Assembly: GCA_913061235.1 (NCBI GenBank) | Contig: CAJXTB010000021.1 | Location: 53,863 to 117,862, forward strand | Direction of reading: 5' to 3' | Source of the DNA: an uncultured Pseudomonadota bacterium | Lineage (GTDB): Bacteria; Myxococcota_A; UBA796; GCA-2862545 | DNA length: 64,000 bases | Shown: one piece after another, positions 44,101 to 56,000 of the stretch | Numbering within the stretch: the first letter of the stretch is position 1 | Layout of the letters: every line of letters starts with the position of its first letter | Program-made: the position numbers and the translations under genes | Notes under the pieces: model-generated | Told to the model about the DNA's origin: nothing | The model's input: only the letters and a program-made list of their open reading frames with translations | Database searches by the model: none

Positions 44101-46842
44101 AACTTAACAGGGGTGGATATCACCATCCCCCACGGCACCATGACCGTCATTACCGGGCCTTCGGGCTCCGGAAAGACCTCTCTTGCGTTCGACACCATCT
44201 TCTCCGAGGGGCAGCGGCAGTACGTCGAGAGCCTGTCGACCTACGCGCGTCGGTTCTTGGGTCGTATGGAGCGTGCACCCGTGGACCGCATTGAAGGTCT
44301 GGCTCCAGCGATTGCTATCGATCAACGTGCTGCATCGCGAAATCCACGTTCAACTGTGGCCACAGTCACCGAGATTCACGACGTCTTGCGGTTGCTGTGG
44401 GCGCGTGTCGGTCAACCACATTGTCCAGAGTGTCGCCGCGAAGTGTCCGGGCGTTCGCCATCTGTCGCTGCTCAATGGCTGGCCCAAGATGTGTCGGAAG
44501 CGGGTTGGCTTGTCACCGACCTGAGACCTGTGGAGAGCACCGAGGAGCGCCGAGATGCTCTGGTCGCGGACGGGTGGTCGCGCTTGCTCCAGGAGGGCGT
44601 AGAAGTTCGTCTGGAGACCGCAGATGCCCTGGGGCTACTGAAGTCAGGAGCCACACTGGTCATTGACCGCTTCTCGCCAGCGAAAGCAGCTGCTAGCCGC
44701 GTCGCGGAGGCGATCTCAGCCGGGTACGCCATGGGGCTGGGACGTGCGCGTTTTGTCGCACGCGAGTCGGGGGTGCAGACCATTCTGAATGCCCGCCCAC
44801 GCTGTCCTGAGCATGGGGACGTACTGCCCGACGAGATCACGCCTCGCCACTTCAGCTTCAACAGTCAGCTGGGTGCGTGTACCCGCTGTGATGGGCTGGG
44901 TCAGTCTCGTCAGATTGACATCCAGCGCGTCTTTCCAGACTCCAAAGCCGGTTTCTGGGACGCTCTGGACCCTCGTGTTCGCTCGGTGATGGAGCGGTCT
45001 GCCCGCAACGGGGCCTTGATTGAGGCGGTCCTGGCGTATCTCAAGCTCAAGCCGGACACTCCGGTCAGCAAGTGGTCACCGGCCCAACGCAAAGGGCTGT
45101 TGTTCGGATTGCCAGGTCAGTTCGCGATTCACTGGTCCAAGCGGTGGGGCCGGTCGGTCAAACACGTGGATGAAGAACGAGAGTGGGCGGGCATTGTTCC
45201 GATTCTTGAGGGGTGGAACGCCCAGCTGGACTGGCTAACCATCGAGGCGGAGTGTCCGAGCTGCAAGGGTGGCCGACTGCGTCCCGCGGTGCTGGCCGTA
45301 GACGTCTCGGGCATTGGCATCGACACCTTCTCAAAGCTCACGGTGGACGATGCACTGAGTGAGCTCGGTACGTGGTCTTTCGAGGGCTCGCGTGCGGTGA
45401 TTGCCGAGCGCCCAGTGATGGAACTTCAGCGGCGCTTGGCATTCCTGTCGAACGTTGGGCTCGGCTACTTGTCGTTGGACCGAGGGGCCCGAACACTCTC
45501 GGGGGGAGAGGCCCAGCGGATTCGGCTCGCGTCGCAGCTTGGAGTAGGGCTCACCGGTGTCATCTATGTGTTGGATGAACCCACCATTGGACTGCACACG
45601 CGCGACACCGAGCGACTGCTCGCAACCCTTGAAGACCTGCGAGACCAGGGCAATACCTTGGTTGTCGTCGAACATGATCCGGACACCATCAACCGAGCGG
45701 ACCGCGTCATTGACCTTGGACCTGGTGCTGGTGCAGAGGGCGGGCGCCTGTTGGCCATGGGTACCCCCCAAGAGGTGCGCGACACGCCAGGTTCCGTGAC
45801 CGGTGCTTGGTTGTCTGGGCGTGAGACCATGCCGGATCGGCCGCCTACGCGCAAAGCCCGCAAGGGCCTTCGCTTGACCGGAGCCACTGGGCACAACCTC
45901 AAGTCGGTGAATGTTACCGTGCCGACTGGTTTGTGGGTCGCAGTGACCGGAGTCTCGGGCTCGGGGAAGTCCAGCCTCATTATGGATACCTTGGTCCCTG
46001 CGCTGCGCGAGTCGATGGGAACGCCAGACACGCCGCTGCCGCACAAGTCCCTCGCCGTCAGAGACCCGGTAGACCGCTTGGTTGTCGTGGACCAATCTCC
46101 GCTTGGGCGTACGCCTCGCTCTACTCCAGCAACCTATACAAAGGTGATGGATGCAATTCGCAAATTGTACGCGGATACGCCTGGGTCGCGTGCTCGTGGG
46201 TGGAAGCCGGGGCGGTTCAGCTTTAACAGCAAAGGTGGGCGCTGTGAGACCTGTGAAGGGCGTGGCTCCATCTTGGTGGAGATGCACTTCCTTCCAGATG
46301 TCTGGGTGGTCTGCGACACCTGCAAGGGGCGCCGCTTCAACCGCGACACCTTGGCTGTGACGTACCGGGGCCGATCGATTGCGGATGCCCTTGGAATGCG
46401 CATCGACGAGGCTGCGGAGCTGTTTACGCACCACCGAAGTCTCAGTCGTAAGCTCACCGCGTTGGTCGATGTGGGGCTCGGGTACATCAGCCTTGGCCAG
46501 CCCGCTACAACGCTGTCAGGCGGCGAAGCTCAGCGAGTCAAGCTGGCCGCTGAACTGACCAGTCGGAAAGGACATGCGCTGTACGTGCTAGATGAGCCCA
46601 CCACGGGACTTCACCTAACAGACGTGCGGAAGCTGGTGACTGTGTTGCATCGGCTTGTGACCCAGGGCCACACGGTCATCACGATTGAGCATCACCTGGA
46701 CATCCTGAAGCAGGCAGATTGGGTGCTGGACATCGGTCCAGAAGGTGGATTTGGCGGTGGAAACGTGGTGGGCGAAGGGCCGCCTTCGGCAATCGCTCGA
46801 TTGGACACACCGACTGGCAAGGCATTGGCGTCTTTGCTCTAG
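41194..46842 (+). CDS. uvrA: Tandem fused UvrA (double excinuclease ABC subunit A)
   Basis: 1882 aa, twice the usual 940. Residues 1-about 950 and about 956-1882 are each a whole UvrA. All four ATPase sites are intact: Walker A at about 34, 636, 988 and 1586 (GVSGSGKSS or GPSGSGKTS), LSGGEAQR signatures at about 486, 825, 1436 and 1774, and DEPS/DEPT Walker B at about 511, 851, 1461 and 1801. Zinc-finger blocks [11 protein letters not shown]...CDVCNGKRY and [11 protein letters not shown]...CDTCKGRRF are kept in both C-terminal halves. The first zinc site is altered to CAKH...CPTC and CPEH...CTRC. It scans DNA for damage as a dimer in nucleotide excision repair, so the fused form would be a built-in dimer. 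Long fused UvrAs are known in some phyla. Confidence 0.95.
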   Translation: MSEPTHIDIRGARVHNLKNVDLSIPRDSLVVFTGVSGSGKSSLAFDTIYQEGQRRFMESLSSYARQFLGQMERPDVESVEGVSPTLSIDQKTVNRNPRSTVGTVTEIYDHVRLLFARLGTPHCPKCDAPVERLGVDDIVAAVLERFGGQKAHIYAPVVRERKGEYRKELQELARDGWLRARIDGEERRLDEEIVLARYEKHTIEVVVDRIIPRESDRTRLVEAIEKGLAMSEGIVVVSSPDEELTFATSRACAKHPELSFPELEPRLFSFNAPQGACPTCNGLGALEAFDLERLFDLSKPAKSAFLAFNDDGKIPFAGFDRDNLAHVVKQLKAPATKPLVKWPVAKLEQLVHGDPALIIEEVIHRPDGRVDRRSRPWRGLLGIVKMVWKYTSYSGFQAFRSRTPCPECEGARLSQYGRAVRFRGTNIVEQTRATVEDAAAFFANVTLEGNEKEVGELLIAEIRDRLQFLVEVGLGYLTLNRSAATLSGGEAQRIRLASQVGSALQGVTYVLDEPSIGLHPRDNQRLLTTLRRLQARGNSVLVVEHDAETIAAADYVVDVGPGAGSEGGEVVAAMSGGRFLRSNAPTAMWMRRERVIAMPDKRRVGNGKALKVRGANANNLKDVAVDFPLGTLTVVTGVSGSGKSSLVFGSLEPTVSATLSKERVPGSSVSVDGVKHVDKLIRISQQPIGRTPRSNPATYTGAFDKIRDLFAQIPESKARAYKRGRFSFNVAGGRCEACSGAGVQTVEMQFLPSVEVTCDVCNGKRYNAETLEISYRGHTIADVLKMTVGEGAEFFKNHRTLSRILDTLVSVGLGYIPLGQPSTTLSGGEAQRIKLASELHRPSTGQTLYLLDEPTTGLHFEDVDRLISAIQRLVDAGNSVIIVEHHTDIMKVADHLIDMGPEGGNAGGYLVGEGTPEHIATLDTPTGRALATLPEFGAVIAADVALSRKNAKRPAKRAKELVVKGARQHNLTGVDITIPHGTMTVITGPSGSGKTSLAFDTIFSEGQRQYVESLSTYARRFLGRMERAPVDRIEGLAPAIAIDQRAASRNPRSTVATVTEIHDVLRLLWARVGQPHCPECRREVSGRSPSVAAQWLAQDVSEAGWLVTDLRPVESTEERRDALVADGWSRLLQEGVEVRLETADALGLLKSGATLVIDRFSPAKAAASRVAEAISAGYAMGLGRARFVARESGVQTILNARPRCPEHGDVLPDEITPRHFSFNSQLGACTRCDGLGQSRQIDIQRVFPDSKAGFWDALDPRVRSVMERSARNGALIEAVLAYLKLKPDTPVSKWSPAQRKGLLFGLPGQFAIHWSKRWGRSVKHVDEEREWAGIVPILEGWNAQLDWLTIEAECPSCKGGRLRPAVLAVDVSGIGIDTFSKLTVDDALSELGTWSFEGSRAVIAERPVMELQRRLAFLSNVGLGYLSLDRGARTLSGGEAQRIRLASQLGVGLTGVIYVLDEPTIGLHTRDTERLLATLEDLRDQGNTLVVVEHDPDTINRADRVIDLGPGAGAEGGRLLAMGTPQEVRDTPGSVTGAWLSGRETMPDRPPTRKARKGLRLTGATGHNLKSVNVTVPTGLWVAVTGVSGSGKSSLIMDTLVPALRESMGTPDTPLPHKSLAVRDPVDRLVVVDQSPLGRTPRSTPATYTKVMDAIRKLYADTPGSRARGWKPGRFSFNSKGGRCETCEGRGSILVEMHFLPDVWVVCDTCKGRRFNRDTLAVTYRGRSIADALGMRIDEAAELFTHHRSLSRKLTALVDVGLGYISLGQPATTLSGGEAQRVKLAAELTSRKGHALYVLDEPTTGLHLTDVRKLVTVLHRLVTQGHTVITIEHHLDILKQADWVLDIGPEGGFGGGNVVGEGPPSAIARLDTPTGKALASLL

Positions 46843-47001
46843 CAGCCATTGCCCTAAAACAAGCCTTGTGATCGGGATTGTTGCAGAACGGTAAGTAGGC
46901 AGGTGGCGGTAGCTCGTGTCACAATAGGTCCACTGTCATTAGACTTCCGTCATCACGCGCCGCTCGTCGTGCGCGTAGATGCGTTTGCCAAGGATTCCTG
47001 T

Positions 47002-50000
47002 ATGCTTTCGAGCTGGACCTCTCGCGCCGCCGCACTGGCCTTCACTACCGTCTCCGCTTGCGGAGTGATTGCGCTCTCTCCGCTGCTCTGGTCAGAGCCG
47101 GTAATTGAGGATGCGATCGCGGCTCAACCGGCGGATTTGGACTGTACGACCATGTCTGATGGTACCACCCCCTCCGGTGGTGTTCTCTTCGATCCCACGG
47201 TGGCTAATGATGGCCCTCAAGAAAATCGGGACACCGTATGGGCAGCAGATACTGACGGCGATGGTGTCCGCTATGAAGTGGCCTGCCTTTGCGTCAAAAA
47301 CTCGGCGTGTGAAGATGTTGCTCCGGGTTCGGGTGTTTTCGACGACGAAATCATCCGAGATACTGAGACGGGCTGGGCCACTACCTTCACCGATTGCGAT
47401 GATGATGACGCATCCATCTACGCTGCTGATGGCACCACTCTCGATGCCCCAGAGCTGTGCGACACCATCGACAACGACTGTGACGGCGTTGTGGACAACG
47501 GCGCCCTGGCCACCGAGGTCTGGTACAAGGACGTCGACCAAGATGGGTTCGGTGAGACCGCCACGGCATTTCTTGCCTGTGCCTCCGCCTACGGCCCGAG
47601 TACCGCTTCCGTGTCGCGGATTGCCGGCGACTGTGACGATGCCGACCCCACTCGGTTCCCTGGCAAGCTTGAAGTTGCCAATGACGGCATTGATTCAGAT
47701 TGCAATGATGGCGCCTTTCTAGACTTGCCAGAATTGTGCAACGGCATCGACGACAACGATGACGGCACGATCGATGAAGGCTGGCCTACTGGCGACTGGT
47801 ATGAAGACTTTGACGGTGATGGTTTCGGTGACGACCAAGGAGTGGCGAGAACCTTCTGTCTACACGGTCCCATCGCTGGTTACGCGAGCAACAACACGGA
47901 TTGCGACGATAGTGATGCCCTCCAAGGAGGCAGCGCCACCGAAATCGTGGACAACGGTATTGATGACGATTGCGACCTTACGTTGGGCTCCGAAGACGGC
48001 TCGAACTTGGTGGCTTATCGGCAGGACCTCGATGGTGACGCCTACTTCGATTCAAACGTAACAGGCATTATGGCCAGCGATGACGCAGCCGCCACGACCG
48101 CACTCGCAGCGCGTGGCTGGCATCTCGAGTCAGGCCTGACCACGGGCGACTGTGACGACACCGAGCCGTTGATGAACCCCGCGATGACGGAAGTCGCCTG
48201 GGATGAACTAGACAACGACTGTGATTCCCAAGTCGCAACGTTTGACGACGGAAGCGCGAGTGCGGAAGTCTGTGACGGCTTTGACAACGATGGCGACGGC
48301 GTCATCGACAACGGCATTGCTACCTCGGCACCCGTAGCGGACGGCGTCGTCGATTTCTACGCTGACCTCGACAACGACGGCCAGGGGGACATCGGTCGTC
48401 CTATCGATTGTGGGGCAACACCACCGCCATTCCCCGCAGTAGTTGCAACGCTCATCAACACCGACACGGATGATGCTGACTGTGACGACCAAGATGCCGG
48501 TGTTCGATTGGACGCCGCAATCCCAGAGTCCTGTGGCCCTACTGGAGCAGGTGATGGCCGGGACAACAACTGTGATGGCGCTGCGGACAACGGCATCGTC
48601 TTGTCGGGGCTCATTGCCGAAACCGAAGCCTGCGACGCAATCGACAACGACTGCGACGGGACTGTTGATGAAGGTCAGGTTCTTGGCGACTTCTACCAGG
48701 ACCACGACTTGGATGGCGATGCGGGCTTGCCCGCGGTTATCGCCCAGTTCTGCTCAACTGTCAGTCCAACCCCCGACTACTATGTCCTCGCTGCGGCAGG
48801 ACAGACCGACTGCACCGACACGGATGACACATCCTCCGCGGATGCTCTCGCCTACTACGTAGACGGCGATGTTGATGGTGAGGGTGACATCAACGCTGAT
48901 GCTGTCTTCTCTTGCACTCCGATTTCCGGTAGCGTCACCAACAACACGGACTGTGATGACTTACGCGGTGATGTTGGTGCGAATCAGCCCGAAGTTTGCG
49001 ACGGCGTCGACAACAACTGTATCTTGGGAATCGACGAAGGTGCCGCCGCTGCACTGACCTACTACGACGATGTCGATGGTGATGGAGAAGGCGACCCCAC
49101 TACGGCTGCCGTGTTGTGCCCAGATGTTGCGACTGCAGCCACCAACCCAGTGGTCGTTACGAACCTGACGGACTGCAATGATGGGGACGCGTTGGTCGGT
49201 GACCTGCAGCCAGAGATCTGCGACGGCGTAGACAACGACTGTGACAATGCCATTGATGAGGACGCGTCCGACGTCCTACGCAACCGCGTCGACTACTTCC
49301 TTGATGCTGATGGCGATACGTACGGCGTTCTCGGTGGTTCGGTTGTCTTTTCAACCTGTCAGCCAATCGTTCGCCCACCGCCAGCTTTTGTCCTCGCCAA
49401 CCCTCTCCCAGCCACGTACTCGGCCTCGAGCGACGACTGTTTTGATGGCCAAGGCACGCAGACTCCAGGGGGGTCCGGTGACCTCGCGATTGACGGCGAC
49501 TTGATCAATCCAGGAAGTGTCGTCGACCTCGCGTACGACGACATCGATCAGAACTGCGACGGCCAGAACGACTACGACGTCGACGGTGACGGGCACGCAT
49601 CTACATTTGAGGTTCTGGCGGACTTCGGCGATACCGCTACCTACAGGTCCAGCTCACGTAGCTTCAACTTCCCTAGTGAAGACTTCACAGCAGACGACTG
49701 CGATGACGACCCGACCGGAGACGCCGGCACCTGCTCAAATACCGACTCCTGCGCAGACGACGTGCATGGCGGCATTACCAATGACTTGGTCGGCAACACC
49801 ATCGACAATGACTGCGACGGCATCCCCGGCGTAGACGCGGACAACGACCAGGAAGCAAGTGTCGCTTCTGGCGGCCTCGACTGTGTCGACGACCCCAACG
49901 CAACTGTCGGCGGTGGCTTTGACCCCGACGAAGTCAACAGCACGGCGACCGAGGTCTGGTACGACGACATCGACCTGAACTGCGACGGCCTCTCAGACTT

Positions 50001-53000
50001 CGACCAAGACCTCGACGGATTCGCTGCCATTCCGGATGGAGCGCACGGCGCGACCTACACAAGCAGCAACCCAGGCGTCACCCCAGACAGCGACTCTAAG
50101 ACGTGCTCCGGCGCCTTCACCGGTGTTGCTTGTGTCCCGAACTTGCTGTCTACCGACTGTGATGACAATCCAATCGACGACCCCGCAACCTGCGACACCC
50201 CCTCGGGCGTGTTCGTGAATATGTGTGCATCGGACACCAATCCGGATGTGGTTGGAGACCTTGTCAACAATGGTGTGGACAACGACTGCGACGATGTTCC
50301 TGGCGTCGACATGGACAACGACGGCGTCGCATCCACCGCCAGTGGTGGCTTGGACTGCGACGATGCCAACCCGGCCGTCAGCCCGAATGCTGGAAATGAC
50401 CGTGCGGATGGACCCGATGGTAGCGTCGACAACAACTGCGACGGCGTGCCCGGTATCGACGGTGACGACGACAACTTTGCATCGACAGCGAGTGGCGGAA
50501 CCGACTGCGATGACACCAACGCTGGTGTCAATCCAGGGATCACGATTGACCGCGCCGATGGCGTAGATGGCGCCGTGGACAACAACTGCGATGGCGTTCC
50601 TGGTATTGATGCGGATGGCGACGGCCAAGCGAGCCGTCTGACTTCCGGTTCCAGCGGTGATTGCGACGATGACGACAGCGACGACCCGCTCAACTGTAGT
50701 GCTTCACGTACCTGTGCCGCGGACATCTTCACCGGTGCTGTGGAAGAGTGTGGCGATGGCATTGACCAGAACTGCGGCGACGACTTTGACGGCGGCGACC
50801 CCGAGATCTGCGACGGTATCGACAACGACTGCTCGAATGGCGTGGATGACGGATTCGTTCTCGCTGCGTTCTACGATGATGTTGACGGCGACGGCTTCGG
50901 CACGGCTCTCGGCGCCTCGGAGCAGGCATGCATTGACGCTACGATTGTCGGAAAAGCTCCGAACAACGACGACTGTAATGATGCGGACCCGGTCATTAAT
51001 CCAGACGGCCTCGAAGTCTGTGGCGATGGCATCGACAACGACTGTAATGCTGCAACACCGGACGCCGACGGCGGCGGCGGTGGTGTGGAGTTCGTCTGCA
51101 ACGGCATCGACGACAACTGCAATGGCATCATCGACGAAGGTGCGCCGGCAACCGCGGTGTTCTACTTGGACGGGGATTCCGATGGTTATGGTGTGGACAC
51201 CAGCGCCAACAGCCCCCAGACCAACACCAACGAGTCGGCGTGCGCATTCGCCGAAATCCCAGGCTACTCCCTGGACGCAGGTGATTGTGATGACGCAGAC
51301 CCAGCTCGCAGCCCGGGCAGGGTTGAGGTCTGCCAGAACGGTATTGATGAAGACTGCAACAACGGTACCGCAGACATTGCGGGTATCGAGGTCTGTGACG
51401 GCTTTGACAATGCCTGTGGTGGCGTTGATGCCGGACTGCCACGTGTGACCTTCTACGTGGATGCCGACGACGACGGCTTCGGCGACCTTATTGGAAACAC
51501 AGGCACTCAATACCAGGTCTACTCGGCTCCCGGAGACAACTCTCAAGAGCCTAAGTACTGCGTCGAGGTCGAGTTTCCGAACGCTACACGCCACAAGGGT
51601 GACTGCGACTCGACCGACCCGGCCGTCAACCCAGACGCGCTTGAAGTGTGTAGCGATGGCATTGACAACAACTGCGATGGCGGCGGCGACTTCGTCGGAG
51701 CCGTGCCCGTCTTGGATATCTGCAACGGTGCTGACGACGACTGCAACGGTCACCGCGATGATGGTATGGCCGGTGACGGTCTCGCAGCCAACGGACTCCC
51801 CATTGACCGGGTCGAGTGGTTTACCGACCTAGACCGAGATGGCTTCGGACGATTTGACCAGGCGACCGGCATTCTTGCTTGCCCAGAGGCGGACCCGAAC
51901 AGCTTCGGTGCCATTGCCCGCTCGAAGAACACGCTGGACTGCAACGACCAAGATGCAACCATCAACCCAGATGCCATCGAAGTCGTCGAGATGAGCGGCG
52001 AGAACGTCGCACCTATTCAGATTGACAACGACTGTGACGTGTCTCGCGGCTCAGCCGCTCCAGACGTCTGCGACGGCGTAGACAACGATGGCGACGGCGA
52101 GATTGACGAAGATGGTGGAATCACCGTCGATGCCAACTTCGATGTCATTGATGAGCGTCTGCCCTATTACCCAGACCGTGACGGCGATGGCTTCGGCGAT
52201 GCCTTGTTGACTCCCATCTACGCCTGCCAAGGCGTAGACATTGCGGGCTACGCCGTTGTCGCGGTCGGCGTGCAAGATGCCGACTGTGGCGACCTCGACC
52301 CGCGCGTCTTCCCCGGTGCGGTTGAGGTCTGTACAGACTTCGAGGCGGATGGCACGACCCACATCGACACCGACTGTGATGGTGTGACGGGTGCTGCGGA
52401 TGGCGAAGCCTGTGACGGCATTGACAATGACTGCGACGGAATCGTTGATGACGGTACGCCACGTGGAGACTTCTACGCGGACATCGATGGCGACGGTGTT
52501 GGAGCGGGTGCGGACATTGGCGAGTTCTGTTTGGAAGCAGACATCCCCGGTGCAAGTGTCCTCAACACAGACTGCCAGCCACGAGTCGCCTCGGTCTTCC
52601 CAGGTCAGACCGAAGACTGCGACGACGGCTTCGACAACAACTGTGACAGCGGCTCGGGTACCAACGCCGACGCTGACGGCGGACAGGAAGTCTGCAACGG
52701 CCTCGATGACGACTGCCTACTTGGCCCAGATGACGGCATTGGAGACACTGCGTACTTCTTGGATGCCGACGGCGACGGATTCGGCGACCCATCCACTGAG
52801 TTTATGGCCTGCGCCAACGCCTCTGGCAACGTGCCTGGATTCGTGGACGTTGGCACGGACTGCGATGATGCGGACCCAAGCGTCAACACCAATGCGACCG
52901 AGGTCTGCAATGGTATTGATGACAACTGCGTTGGCGGTATCGACTCGGATACTTTGGATACCGACCCATCCAAGCGTTGGTACCCAGATGGGGATGCCGA

Positions 53001-56000
53001 TGGCTACGGCTCGAGTTCGGTGGCCGATGTGCTGATCGAGTGCAATCGATTCAACTACGACAGTGGTCCCGGCGCTCCCCTCACTCGTGACAATCGGGAC
53101 TGTGTAGACGGGTCGGCGGCTACTCGCTCGGGCTACCAGATCTTCGTCAACGGCACCGATGCCTCTGGCGGATTGATCACCGAGCGTCCTGCATCGTTCA
53201 ACAAGACACTGACGGCAGCAGAGATCAATCCCGGCCAGATCGAAGTGTTCTACGATGAAATCGATCAAGATTGCTTCGAGTCCAGCTTGGGACGTCCGGG
53301 CTTGCTTATCGACGGTGACCAAGATGGTGACCGCCAAGCATGTGATGGCTCGGTGGTCTACCCGGAGCCGTTGTGCCCCGTGTATTTTGCCGGTGCGGAC
53401 TGTGTTGACGCCGAAGACCAAGTCTCCGTGCTCGGTTTTGAAAGCAATGGTGACGCCATCTTGGGCGTGATTCCTGCGTCGGACATCTTGTTCATTGGCT
53501 CTGGAGCCAACCCACGACAAATCACGGACACCCCATACGATGGCGTCAATCAGACCTGTCGCTTGGGCACCCTGAATGGCGAAGACGTCGTTCTAGACGA
53601 CTTTGACCAAGATGGTGATGGCTTCAGTGATGAAGCCAAGGTTCAGGAAGCCGCTGGTGGTGGATACGTCTACGATCCAGTTCGGCCGCCAGCGACCGAC
53701 TGTAACGACGACATCACCAACAATGGTACGTCCATCAGTCCTGCTGCCTTTGAGATCTGCAACAACCAGGTCGATGAAGACTGCAGCGGTGCCCTTGATG
53801 ACTTCGGCAACGTTCTCAACAGCGATGCGCCGCTGACCCAGTCCTTCACGTTCTACCCAGACTTGGATGGGGACGGCTTTGGTGATGAGTCGGCACCTGC
53901 CTACGCATGTGAGCCGGCCAACTCCGAAGGCAAGCTACCCGCTAACCAGACCTACATCTCTACGGGTCGCGACTGCAACGACACCGTGGGCCTCGTGACC
54001 GGCTTCGATGTCCGCGGCGACCGGATCTTCCCGGGTGCCCCTGAAGAATACTACAACGGTATCATTCAAGACTGTGACATCGGCAACGACTACGACGCTG
54101 ACGGCGACGGCTACGCAAGCACCGCCGAAGTCGCCACGGACTTCGTTGGAAACTTTGGTGCGTACGACACGTACGTGCAGGACAACCAATGGGATCCGCT
54201 TCCTGCAACGGACTGCCTCGACAATGCGGCCGAAGTCCTTGCGGCCGTCGGTGTCGGCAATGACCCGCCGGACGACCCCGCTGTCACGGCGCGTGAGTCC
54301 AACCCGGGTCGTCAGTTTGAAGCCGATGGCGTCACCCCGCTACCCGGTGGCGAAGCGTGTGACCTCATTGACAACGACTGCGACACCATCATTGATGAGC
54401 CCAGTCAGCTTAGCTTTGCGGACTACTACATTGACCGTGATGCGGATGGCTTCGGTGCCTCGGACGCGTCGGGCAGCTTGGAAGTCATCGAAGACTGCAA
54501 GAACCCTTCTATCCAAGACTCAACGCAATACTCTGAGACCAACAACGACTGTGAAGACGACGCGATTACCGTGACCGCCCGAGAGGGAACGGCCACTCTG
54601 GATTCGTCCCTCATCAATCCTGGTGTCACGGATGCCGTCTACGATGCCATCATCGCGGACTGTGCCTTCGACCGGAATGACTTCGACAAGGACGGCGACG
54701 GCTATGCGTCAGACGCCGCAATTCGGACGGCCTTCGGTGACGCGAACAACTCAGGCGTGTTGACCTACAACGCGCTGTACAGCGGAAGTTTCGGTGGTGT
54801 CTACCTTCCCGTAGGCGACTGCAACGACCAGGACCCGGCGATTAACCCCGAGTACGTGAATCCTTCTGCTATCCCCGGACAGTTCGACGGTGACATGGCA
54901 GCGGACGGCATCGATAGTGACTGTGACGGTGTTCCCGGAAACGACCGTGACCAAGACGGTGTCCCGAGCATTGAAAGTGGTGGAGCTGACTGTGTCGACG
55001 ATCCCGCCGTTACCCTGGGCTCTGGCAACCTGACGGTTGATGCTGACCTGATCTTCGGTGCGAATGACACGCCTGGTTTCATCAAGAGCGCCGCCATTGA
55101 GCGCTACTACGACGATGTTGACCAGAACTGTGACGAACAGAACGACTTCGACCGTGACGGTGACCGTTCCGCAAGCATCGATAAGATTGACGAGTACCGC
55201 AGTACGCGCCCGACGTGGAGCTACTTGGGCGACGACACCCGGCCGGCCTCTGCGTCGTATGCCCTACAGCCCTGGCCGCAGGACGACTGCGAAGATGGCG
55301 AGACGGATGTCGACGGCCGCGGAGAAGACGGGCTGTACCGGACTGCACCGCCAGATGCTGCTACCTCCGGCTCAGTTGAGTCGTCGATTGTGCCGGGTGG
55401 AATTCTGGCATCCAATATTTTGCCAGGAGCCATTGATGCCCCTTACGACGGCATCGACCAGAACTGTGACGGCTTCGACGACTTCGACGTGGATACTGAT
55501 GGATTTGCTGGCGAAGACGAGGTGATTGCCTACAATGTGGCCTCGGACTCCAGCAATGACCCGACTGACAAGTACGGTGTCTACACGGACCTCGGTACTC
55601 TTCCCGCCTCGGACTGTGTGGACGACAATGATCTCATCAATCCGTCCGCACCCGATGACGTGTCCAACGGTATCGACAACAACTGCGATGGTTCCGCGGG
55701 TATTGATGCAGACGGAGACGGCTTCAACGTCGCAGACGACTGCAACGACGACAACTCCTTCGTCTACCCAGGCGCGGGTGAGCGCTGCGAAGTTGGCGCG
55801 CAGGTTGATGACGACTGTGACGGCAATCCAAACACTGTCGGTATCCCAGTGGACACGGACAATGACGGCGTCATTGACCAGTACAACCCTGAATACGTGA
55901 CGCACTTCGTGGACGGTGTGGGCCTGACTCTCTCCGGCGGAACCGTCAGCAATCTCACGGCGAGCCGTCCATTCTATATAGACGCGGACAACGATGGCTT

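Noticed and set aside
45331..46434. 367-aa reverse frame in uvrA
   Set aside because: Lies wholly inside motif-bearing UvrA sequence on the plus strand.
50704..51753. 349-aa reverse frame in the giant gene
   Set aside because: Its Val/Asp-rich composition is the mirror of GAC/GAT codon repeats, not a real protein.
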